Source of the DNA: CAYFMS01 sp964491425
GTDB lineage: Bacteria > Patescibacteriota > Patescibacteriia > UBA9934
Assembly (NCBI GenBank): GCA_964491425.1
Contig: CAZBFR010000049.1
Location: forward strand, 1 to 5,529
Direction of reading: 5' to 3'
DNA: 5,529 bases
Part shown: positions 1 to 4,787 of the stretch, piece by piece
Layout: each line of letters starts with the position of its first letter
Position numbering within the stretch: the first letter of the stretch is position 1
Translations under genes and position numbers: made by a program
Notes under the pieces: generated by a model
What the model saw: only the letters and a program-made list of their open reading frames with translations
Database searches by the model: none
What the model was told of the DNA's origin: nothing

Positions 1-1352
1 TCGATACCCCTGGTCACGAAGCGTTTACCGTTATGCGCTCTCGCGGAGCGAAGGTGGCGGACATCGCGATTCTTGTTATTGCCGCCGACGATGGAATTCA
101 GCCGCAAACAAAAGAAGCGATCGATATTATTAAGGCATCGGGAATGCCATTTGTCGTTGCAATTAACAAGGTTGATAAGCCGGACGCTGACGTTGAACGT
201 ATTAAAGGACAGCTCGCTGAGCAAAATTTGATTCCGGAAGATTGGGGAGGAAAGACAATTCTCGTACCGGTTTCCGCAAAGACGGGACAAAACATCCCAC
301 AGCTTCTCGACATGCTCCTTCTTGTTCGTGATCTTGAAAAAGAGAACATTGTTGCAAACCCAGATCGTCGAGCGATCGGAACCGTTATCGAATCAAATAT
401 CGATAAGAACCAGGGTCCTGTCGCAACGATGCTTATCCAAGCGGGAACGATGCATGTTGGAGATGTGCTTGGCGTTCGCGGAATGCACTACGGAAAAGCG
501 CGCGCAATGCGTTCATGGGACGGCAAGAGCGTAAAGGAAGCGGGGCCGTCAATGCCGGTACAGATTATCGGACTTAAGGATGCGCCGTCAGTTGGAGACA
601 TTATCGAAGTACCGGAAGATCCAAAATCGCTCGAGAAAATGAAGGAACAGGCAAGTCGAAAGACGGGAGCTTCGGAAATTACGGTTGCGTCGTCAAAGGC
701 GAAATCAAACGATGATGACGAGAAGAAAGTGTTCTTAAATATCATTGTAAAGGCGGACGTACTCGGTTCGCTCGAAGCCTTGATCGGAATGTTTGAAAAA
801 ATCCAAGATCCACACGTCGGCGTAAAAATCGTTGGACGAGGGCTCGGAAATATCGGAGAAGCGGAAATTTTACAGGCCGAGGCGACAAACGCATTCGTTC
901 TTGCGTTCAACGTAAAGGTCACGGCTCACGCTGGGCAACTTGCGCGAGATAAGAAAGTTGAAGTGAAAGAGTTCTCGGTTATCTATCATTTGTTTGACGC
1001 CGTTGTTGAAAAACTCAAGGCGCTTATTCCTGCGGAACGGGTGTACACGGAACTTGGACAGATGCGTGTTCTCGCGACGTTCATGAAGACGGAAAAGGGA
1101 TTTGTTGTTGGAGGGCAGGTTACGAAAGGAAAAATCGAGAATGGAGCGACGGCGCGCGTTATCCGAGGAGAGCAGGTTATCGGGGAAGGAAAGATTTTGC
1201 GCTTGCAGTCGGGTAAGGCGGACGTGCGTGACGTTGAACAGGGAGCGGAGTGTGGAATCGAGTTTGGCGGAAAGACGAAAATTGAGGCTGGAGACATTAT
1301 CGACGTCTATAAAGAAGAGGAAAAGGCACGTATCTTTACCTTCAAAATCTAG
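1..1352 (+). CDS. infB: Translation initiation factor IF-2, C-terminal ~449 residues (5' end outside window)
   Basis: IF-2 is the cytoplasmic GTPase that brings fMet-tRNA to the 30S subunit and promotes subunit joining. The reading frame is open from base 3, where it reads DTPGHEAF, the G3/switch II motif, so the N-terminal part and Walker A lie upstream. Counting from that Asp, G4 NKVD is at 55-58 and G5 SAKTG at 91-95. An EF-Tu domain 2-like barrel follows (about 120-210), then a lysine/serine/acid-rich linker, the IF-2 domain 3 with KADVLGSLEAL, and domain IV with GQMRVLATF and GAECG. The frame ends at TAG 1350-1352. In domain IV the family's usual AGC segment reads VGG, so one conserved cysteine is a glycine, while the cysteine in ECG is kept. 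The ATG at base 33 is an internal methionine and not the start. No rbfA follows; the next gene is trxA. Identity is certain. Confidence 0.98.
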   Translation, partial: DTPGHEAFTVMRSRGAKVADIAILVIAADDGIQPQTKEAIDIIKASGMPFVVAINKVDKPDADVERIKGQLAEQNLIPEDWGGKTILVPVSAKTGQNIPQLLDMLLLVRDLEKENIVANPDRRAIGTVIESNIDKNQGPVATMLIQAGTMHVGDVLGVRGMHYGKARAMRSWDGKSVKEAGPSMPVQIIGLKDAPSVGDIIEVPEDPKSLEKMKEQASRKTGASEITVASSKAKSNDDDEKKVFLNIIVKADVLGSLEALIGMFEKIQDPHVGVKIVGRGLGNIGEAEILQAEATNAFVLAFNVKVTAHAGQLARDKKVEVKEFSVIYHLFDAVVEKLKALIPAERVYTELGQMRVLATFMKTEKGFVVGGQVTKGKIENGATARVIRGEQVIGEGKILRLQSGKADVRDVEQGAECGIEFGGKTKIEAGDIIDVYKEEEKARIFTFKI

Positions 1353-1364
1353 TCGTGATAAAGT
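1335..1364 (+). promoter_or_regulatory. Probable trxA promoter within the infB 3' end
   Basis: TTTACC (1335-1340) can serve as a -35 and TAAAGT (1359-1364) as a -10, with an 18-base spacer and an extended TG one base upstream of the -10. The 11-base core AGTCGTGATAA (1351-1361) recurs exactly in front of trxB. The -10 ends only 8 bases before the trxA ATG, so transcription would begin at or within a base or two of the start codon. This is inferred from consensus matching alone. Confidence 0.5.
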
Positions 1365-1372
1365 AGACTTCT

Positions 1373-1678
1373 ATGGAACTAACACAAGAAAACTTCGATC
1401 AAACGATTTCGAGCGGTGGGACGGTTTTGGTGGATTTTTGGGCCCCTTGGTGTGGACCATGTCGCGTTATGAGCCCGCTTGTTGACGAGCTCGCTTCCGA
1501 AATGGAGCATGTCAAAATCGGAAAAGTAAATGCCGATGAGCAACCGCAACTTGCGATGCAGTACAACGTCCGGTCAATTCCAACCTTTATGATCTTCAAG
1601 GGTGGACAGGTCGTCGATCAATTCGCAGGGGTGATGCCAAAGGAAGATCTACGCGCCCGCCTCGAGCGATTTGCCTAA
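1373..1678 (+). CDS. trxA: Thioredoxin
   Basis: Small cytoplasmic dithiol protein that reduces disulfides in target proteins and is itself re-reduced by thioredoxin reductase, which is encoded at 2953-3876. The 101 residues match the single-domain family (E. coli Trx about 109). The active site WCGPC is at 26-30 (Cys27 and Cys30), the buried aspartate is Asp21 in VDFWAPW, and the cis-proline is Pro70 in RSIPTF. The C-terminal FKGGQVVDQFAG region is also typical. No signal peptide is visible. The ATG at 1373 is the only start that gives a normal N-terminus. It lies 20 bases after the infB stop and has no Shine-Dalgarno match, fitting either a leaderless transcript from the promoter just upstream or read-through from infB. 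A hairpin terminator follows directly. Confidence 0.97.
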   Translation: MELTQENFDQTISSGGTVLVDFWAPWCGPCRVMSPLVDELASEMEHVKIGKVNADEQPQLAMQYNVRSIPTFMIFKGGQVVDQFAGVMPKEDLRARLERFA

Positions 1679-1680
1679 AT

Positions 1681-1724
1681 AAAAGAGACGCTTGCCCGTT
1701 GACGGCCGGCGTCCTTTTGTTTTT
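1681..1724 (+). terminator. Rho-independent terminator of trxA
   Basis: The stem pairs AAAAG (1681-1685) and GACGC (1687-1691) with GCGTC (1709-1713) and CTTTT (1714-1718), with A1686 bulged. After one G-U pair and one mismatch it continues as GCC/GGC (1694-1696 with 1704-1706) around a 7-base loop. The run TTTTGTTTTT (1715-1724) follows. The wobble at 1692/1708 is G-U only on the plus strand and becomes A-C on the minus strand, which favours action on the trxA transcript. Confidence 0.8.
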
Positions 1725-1726
1725 AT

Positions 1727-1762
1727 AAAAACGGAAACCTCCAGCTACGAGGAGCTAGGGGT
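1727..1762 (-). terminator. Terminator of the small minus-strand gene, overlapping its stop codon
   Basis: On the minus strand, ACCCCTAGCT (complement of 1753-1762) pairs with AGCTGGAGGT (complement of 1737-1746) around a 6-base loop, with one wobble and one mismatch in ten positions. TTCCGTTTTT follows. The TAG stop (1745-1747) lies in the stem and loop. No T run follows this hairpin on the plus strand, so it acts leftward. It faces the trxA terminator, and the two U tracts meet in a perfect 14-base palindrome at 1719-1732. Confidence 0.6.
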
Positions 1763-2107
1763 GAAAGATTGCGGGTGGAGTCGCTCCATCCGACCGATGT
1801 AGTGCTCGACCGTTGGACGGACGACGTGATGGCACCGTAGTGTTGACCGGATCGCACGCCCGAGCCGAAGAAGTGATCGGCGTCTTGCACGATGTCTCCT
1901 GCGAGCTTCCTCGAGCGGGATGAGTTGGGACAGGAGGTCTATCGATGGTCCGGTCCAGGGGGTGTCAGCACGGTAATGCGCCCGTTGATCACCGCGGATG
2001 AACTGACGCATTCGCGCCTTGAGATCCAGGAGGCACTCGATTGTAAGACGAAGTTGAAGTTCTACCGCCTCTAAAAGGAACTGAAGAATTCCCTGAAAAT
2101 TTGGCAT
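1745..2107 (-). CDS. Small arginine-rich protein of unknown function (120 aa)
   Basis: I do not recognise this protein. The start at 2107 is chosen because AGGAGG (complement of 2112-2117) lies 4 bases upstream; the same frame is open further 5', but only through the terminator hairpin of the upstream gene. Residues 4-37 look like one amphipathic helix (ILQFLLEAVELQLRL onward). The rest is strongly basic, with about 20 arginines in 120 residues and a cluster around 69-77, so nucleic-acid or ribosome binding is possible but unproven. There are two cysteines (25 and 92), no signal peptide and no clear membrane span. The first third of the gene is AT-richer (23 of 60 G+C at 2041-2100) than the rest (38 of 60 at 1801-1860). 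A dedicated ribosome site and a matching terminator argue that it is real rather than a chance frame in GC-rich DNA. Confidence 0.6.
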   Translation of the reverse strand: MPNFQGILQFLLEAVELQLRLTIECLLDLKARMRQFIRGDQRAHYRADTPWTGPSIDLLSQLIPLEEARRRHRARRRSLLRLGRAIRSTLRCHHVVRPTVEHYIGRMERLHPQSFTPSSS

Positions 2108-2111
2108 GAAC

Positions 2112-2117
2112 CCTCCT
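2112..2117 (-). promoter_or_regulatory. Shine-Dalgarno site of the 120-aa gene
   Basis: On the minus strand the bases before the ATG read GAGGAGGGTTC. AGGAGG is a full match to the anti-SD core, with a somewhat short 4-base spacer to the ATG at 2107. It decides the start against the longer open frame upstream. Confidence 0.7.
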
Positions 2118-2133
2118 CGAAAGAAACCGTAGC

Positions 2134-2188
2134 ACAACAAAACACCCCGCGCCAGCGAGAGACACGAGGTGTCTTGCCGGCCGCGGGG
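2134..2188 (-). terminator. Strong rho-independent terminator after the PEGA-like gene
   Basis: The hairpin has three stacked stems: CCCCGCG/CGCGGGG (2182-2188 with 2145-2151), a 5-pair segment (2176-2180 with 2152-2156) and AGACAC/GTGTCT (2169-2174 with 2160-2165), closed by a 3-base loop. On the minus strand it is followed by TGTTTTGTTGT. The middle stem has a G-U wobble on the minus strand that becomes an A-C mismatch on the plus strand, supporting leftward action. It separates the two minus-strand genes, so the 120-aa gene needs read-through or its own promoter, and I see no convincing promoter there. Confidence 0.8.
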
Positions 2189-2205
2189 CCGTTGGTGTCG
2201 AGAAG

Positions 2206-2832
2206 CTAGAAGCCCTCGAACTCGGCGACAAGGTTTTGGCCTTCGCCGTTCGGGCTTGTGAGCGTCCATTCCTGGTGGGCAATCGTCGTCTCCGCCCAGT
2301 CGGGCGGGTAGACGGTGACTCGGAACTCGCCGACGCCGAGCGCCTGCTCGACTGGCGTTACTCCGAGGTGGCTGCCGTTGAGCTCCACCTCACAGTTGTG
2401 AGGGTCACCGTTGACGGTGCAGGTGATGCGCGTCTGTGCCTCGAGCGTCTCGAATCTCGCATCGAACGGTGGGGTCACTCCGAGGAAGGCGCCGATGTCG
2501 TTCCCGATGCCGGTCGAGATCCAGCCCCACCCGATATATTCCATGTTGACGACAGCGTCCTTGGGTGGGTAGACGGTAACGGTTCCCCAGCCGAACTCGA
2601 GTCGACGCGTCAGCGGTGCGGTTCCGATCTCCTTGCCCTTGAAATTCAGGACTCGGCACTGACCGACGACCTCCTCGCCATCGACGAAGCACCGGACGGT
2701 CGAGTGACCGACCGACAGGTACGTCAGCCCGTAGAAGACGGCCGTTGCGACGATCTGGCGAAGGATCCAAGGGAGCCCGCCATACCAGTACCAGAAGCGG
2801 TAGTAGTTATAGCGGATGTGGTTGCGGTTCAT
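2206..2832 (-). CDS. Membrane-anchored protein with two PEGA-like repeats, each with a cysteine pair (208 aa)
   Basis: No named gene is recognised. The start at 2832 follows GGGAGG with a 5-base gap; an ATG at 2895 in the same frame is rejected because it lies within the promoter. The N-terminus is aromatic and basic (Tyr, Trp and Arg through 6-17). One hydrophobic segment, about 23-41, would act as an uncleaved signal anchor with the C-terminal part outside. Two repeats follow, about 45-102 and 134-189. They share a Cys, a V-D/N-G turn, a second Cys, then G..(I/L)G.(A/T)P and VTVYPP. Repeat 2 (VELNGSHLGVTP... then GEFRVTVYPP) fits the PEGA pattern, a small beta domain found in bacterial surface proteins. 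The only cysteines are 48 and 59 in repeat 1 and 138 and 147 in repeat 2, so one disulfide per repeat is plausible. LGVTP occurs twice (117-121 and 156-160). The gene is GC-rich compared with its neighbours. Coding status is fairly sure, the PEGA call is moderate, and the role is unknown. Confidence 0.85.
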   Translation of the reverse strand: MNRNHIRYNYYRFWYWYGGLPWILRQIVATAVFYGLTYLSVGHSTVRCFVDGEEVVGQCRVLNFKGKEIGTAPLTRRLEFGWGTVTVYPPKDAVVNMEYIGWGWISTGIGNDIGAFLGVTPPFDARFETLEAQTRITCTVNGDPHNCEVELNGSHLGVTPVEQALGVGEFRVTVYPPDWAETTIAHQEWTLTSPNGEGQNLVAEFEGF

Positions 2833-2837
2833 CTCTG

Positions 2838-2843
2838 CCTCCC
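2838..2843 (-). promoter_or_regulatory. Shine-Dalgarno site of the PEGA-like gene
   Basis: The minus strand reads GGGAGGCAGAG directly before the ATG at 2832. GGAGG with a 5-base spacer is a near-ideal ribosome site. It fixes the start 21 codons inside the longest open frame. Confidence 0.8.
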
Positions 2844-2860
2844 GGGGCGGTTGTAAAGGC

Positions 2861-2880
2861 GTTTTCGCTTTCGCGAGAAC
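2861..2880. repeat. Inverted repeat in the leader of the PEGA-like gene
   Basis: GTTTTCG (2861-2867) and CGAGAAC (2874-2880) form an inverted repeat with one non-matching position and a 6-base spacer. It overlaps a tandem hexamer TTTCGC TTTCGC (2863-2874). It sits just downstream of the minus-strand -10, around the expected transcription start, so it could be an operator or a leader hairpin. No regulator gene is visible nearby. This is a weak call. Confidence 0.3.
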
Positions 2881-2885
2881 CAAGA

Positions 2886-2914
2886 AACATACCATAAAAT
2901 GGCACTTTTGTCAA
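2886..2914 (-). promoter_or_regulatory. Promoter of the PEGA-like gene
   Basis: On the minus strand a perfect -35, TTGACA (complement of 2909-2914), is followed after exactly 17 bases by TATGTT (complement of 2886-2891), with an extended TG one base before it. This is the best sigma-70-type promoter in the window. Transcription would start near 2879, giving a leader of about 47 bases that contains the inverted repeat and the strong ribosome site. Confidence 0.75.
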
Positions 2915-2934
2915 TCCAAAAGTCGTGATAAGCT
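2908..2934 (+). promoter_or_regulatory. Probable promoter of trxB and the exporter operon
   Basis: TTGTCA (2908-2913) could be a -35, and TAAGCT (2929-2934) with an upstream TG a -10, at a short 15-base spacer. A -10 with normal spacing is not visible, so this is weaker than the minus-strand promoter. Support comes from AGTCGTGATAA (2921-2931), identical to the motif before trxA. The -35 shares five of its six positions with the divergent -35. Confidence 0.5.
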
Positions 2935-2952
2935 ACAAATCTAAAGGATTTT

Positions 2953-3876
2953 ATGGACGTACAAAAAACAATCATTATTGGATCGGGGCCGGCGGGATAT
3001 ACAGCGGGAATTTACGCGAGTCGGGCGCAATTATCGCCAATTTTGTTTGCGGGACTACAGTCTGGTGGGCAGTTAATGCTTACGAGTGAAGTGGAGAACT
3101 GGCCGGGGGAGGACGATGGAATTATGGGGCCAGATCTCATGCTAAATCTTAGAAAGCAGGCGGAGAAGTTTGGAACGACCGTTAAAGATGAAATGGTAAC
3201 GGCGGTCGATTTTTCCGTCAGACCATTTAAAGTTACGGCGGGAAGTGGCGAGTATTTTGCGGAGACCTTGATTATTGCAACGGGCGCTTCGGCGATGTGG
3301 CTTGGAATCCCGGGGGAGGAACGACTTATGGGAAAGGGGGTTTCGGCCTGTGCGACCTGCGACGGATTTTTCTTTAAGAATCAGGAAGTTGTTGTTGTCG
3401 GAGGGGGAGACTCGGCGATGGAAGAGGCGACCTTTTTAACGCGGTTTGCGAGCAAGGTAACGGTGCTTGTTCGTGGCGAAGCGCTTCGTGCGTCAAAAGC
3501 GATGCAAGAGCGCGCGATGAAGAATGAAAAAATTACGATTGTCTTTAACACGAGCCCAACGGAACTCGTTGGAGAGAGCGCTCTTGAAAAAGTGTTGACC
3601 GTAAATAATAAAACGGGGGAGACGGGTGAGATCGTAGCGACGGGATATTTTGCGGCGATTGGGCACAAGCCGAACACTAATCTGTTTGTCGGTGCGATTG
3701 AGCTCGACGTGAAGGGCTATATTAAACATGTCCCAGATTCGACAAAGACGAATATTGAGGGCGTGTTTGCTTGTGGTGACGTAATCGACCCACACTACCG
3801 TCAAGCAATCACGGCGGCTGGAAGTGGATGCCAAGCGGCGCTCGAAGCGGAGAGATATTTATCACATAAAGAGTAA
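2953..3876 (+). CDS. trxB: Thioredoxin reductase (FAD-dependent, CxxC)
   Basis: A flavoprotein that passes electrons from NAD(P)H through FAD and a redox-active CxxC to thioredoxin in the cytoplasm. The 307 residues fit the low-molecular-weight bacterial class. The FAD-binding GSGPAG is at 10-15, the active site CATC is Cys133 and Cys136 followed by DGFF, the second nucleotide-binding site GGGDSA is at 150-155, and the C-terminal FAD motif CGDV (274-277) leads into YRQAITAAGSGCQAALEAER. The family's usual NADPH-phosphate motif HRRxxxR reads VRGEALR (173-179), so two of four ligands are changed and the coenzyme preference is open. The ATG at 2953 gives the normal N-terminus; AAGGA (2944-2948) is a modest ribosome site 4 bases away. 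The stop is one base before the ABC ATPase start. The likely partner is the thioredoxin at 1373-1678. Confidence 0.97.
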   Translation: MDVQKTIIIGSGPAGYTAGIYASRAQLSPILFAGLQSGGQLMLTSEVENWPGEDDGIMGPDLMLNLRKQAEKFGTTVKDEMVTAVDFSVRPFKVTAGSGEYFAETLIIATGASAMWLGIPGEERLMGKGVSACATCDGFFFKNQEVVVVGGGDSAMEEATFLTRFASKVTVLVRGEALRASKAMQERAMKNEKITIVFNTSPTELVGESALEKVLTVNNKTGETGEIVATGYFAAIGHKPNTNLFVGAIELDVKGYIKHVPDSTKTNIEGVFACGDVIDPHYRQAITAAGSGCQAALEAERYLSHKE

Positions 3877-3877
3877 C

Positions 3878-4786
3878 ATGTTAGCACTGGAAATTTCGGG
3901 TCTTAAAAAGTCCTACAAGGGACCGAAGGGCACGACGGAGGCACTTAAGGGGGTGACGTTTTCGATCGAGAAGGGCGAGTTTTTCGGACTTCTTGGGCCA
4001 AACGGAGCGGGGAAGTCGACGCTTATTAATATTCTTGCGGGCGTTACAGGAAAGACCGAGGGGCGCGCGGTAATCGCTGGAGTCGATATTGACGTTGACC
4101 ATACGCTCGCGAAGCGGAAAATTGGAATCGTTCCGCAAGAGATTGGGTTTGATGTGTTCTTTCCTGTCGAGGATGCGCTCCGGCTTCAGTTCGGGTTTTA
4201 CGGACTCCCGGTTGATGAAAACTATTTAGAAGAATTGCTCGAGACACTTTCTTTGAAAGATAAGCGTGATGTAAAACCGCGCCAACTTTCCGGCGGAATG
4301 CAACGACGACTGATGATTGCAAAAGCGCTCGTTCATCGTCCAGAGGTTCTTGTACTCGACGAGCCAACGGCGGGCGTTGACGTCGAGCTTCGTCACGATC
4401 TCTACGAACTTGTGCGGAAACTCAACAAGCAGGGCGTGACGATTGTGCTTACCTCACACTATCTCGAAGAGGTTGAACTTCTTTGCGATCGTGTTGCGAT
4501 TATCGGGAAGGGGGAGCTTATCGCGCTCGACCATAAAGACGCGTTGAAGAAGCGCTTTAGTAGCAAGCGACAACTTGTAATCGCGCTGTCTGAAAAAATA
4601 ACAGTCCCGAAAAATTTAGAATCATTTTCCCCGAGCGTGAACGATACAACGCTTACGCTTTCGTTTGACGAGGCTGACTATAAAGCGGTGCTTAAAGCTG
4701 TTGCTGACGCCGATCTTCCGGTCATGCACTTCCAAGTCGTTGAACCAACGCTCGAGGATGTCTTTGTGTCATTAACCCGCACCTAA
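3878..4786 (+). CDS. ABC-2 exporter ATP-binding protein, YadG-like
   Basis: The cytoplasmic ATPase of an ABC exporter whose membrane partner is the next gene. The 302 residues match the YadG type (about 308 in E. coli). Walker A GPNGAGKST is at 40-48, the Q-loop at Gln87, the signature LSGGMQRRL at 137-145, Walker B VLVLDE at 157-162, the D-loop GVD at 166-168 and the H-loop at His194. After about residue 230 there is the accessory domain usual in this subfamily, ending in PTLEDVFVSL. All catalytic residues are present. The start at 3878 is preferred over an upstream in-frame ATG at 3824, which lies inside trxB and would add an unrelated basic tail. One base separates the trxB stop from this ATG and no ribosome site is clear, so translation is probably coupled. 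The substrate cannot be read from the sequence. Confidence 0.95.
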   Translation: MLALEISGLKKSYKGPKGTTEALKGVTFSIEKGEFFGLLGPNGAGKSTLINILAGVTGKTEGRAVIAGVDIDVDHTLAKRKIGIVPQEIGFDVFFPVEDALRLQFGFYGLPVDENYLEELLETLSLKDKRDVKPRQLSGGMQRRLMIAKALVHRPEVLVLDEPTAGVDVELRHDLYELVRKLNKQGVTIVLTSHYLEEVELLCDRVAIIGKGELIALDHKDALKKRFSSKRQLVIALSEKITVPKNLESFSPSVNDTTLTLSFDEADYKAVLKAVADADLPVMHFQVVEPTLEDVFVSLTRT

Positions 4787-4787
4787 T

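Noticed and set aside
488..922. 144-codon minus-strand frame inside infB
   Set aside because: A shadow of a certain gene, with Ser/Phe/Thr-rich low-information translation and no start signals.
1892..2074. 60-codon plus-strand frame inside the small basic gene
   Set aside because: No ribosome site precedes its ATG and no promoter is visible. The opposite strand has both an SD site and a terminator.
1989..2282. 97-codon minus-strand frame across the intergenic hairpin
   Set aside because: It runs through the end of the PEGA-like gene, its terminator and the ribosome site of the next gene, with no SD site of its own.
2405..2770. 121-codon minus-strand frame overlapping the PEGA-like gene in another frame
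   Set aside because: Its composition is dominated by Arg, Gly, Asp and Pro, as expected of an out-of-frame reading of GC-rich coding DNA. It has no start signal.
2236..2856. 206-codon open frame on the plus strand opposite the PEGA-like gene
   Set aside because: It has no ribosome site and no recognisable domain. It mirrors a better supported minus-strand gene with promoter, SD site, membrane anchor and repeats. GC-rich DNA leaves antisense frames open by chance.
1727..2880. The GC-rich block as an insertion sequence or integron cassette
   Set aside because: No transposase, integrase, terminal inverted repeat or target duplication is visible at either edge, so only a composition difference can be claimed.
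2833..2895. N-terminal extension of the PEGA-like protein starting at 2895
   Set aside because: It would place the start codon upstream of the promoter's -10. The internal ATG at 2832 has a strong SD site and is followed directly by the membrane anchor.
3824..3877. Longer ATPase start inside trxB
   Set aside because: It adds 18 residues read out of frame from trxB and lacks an SD site. Start at 3878 gives the normal family N-terminus (LEISGLKKSY).
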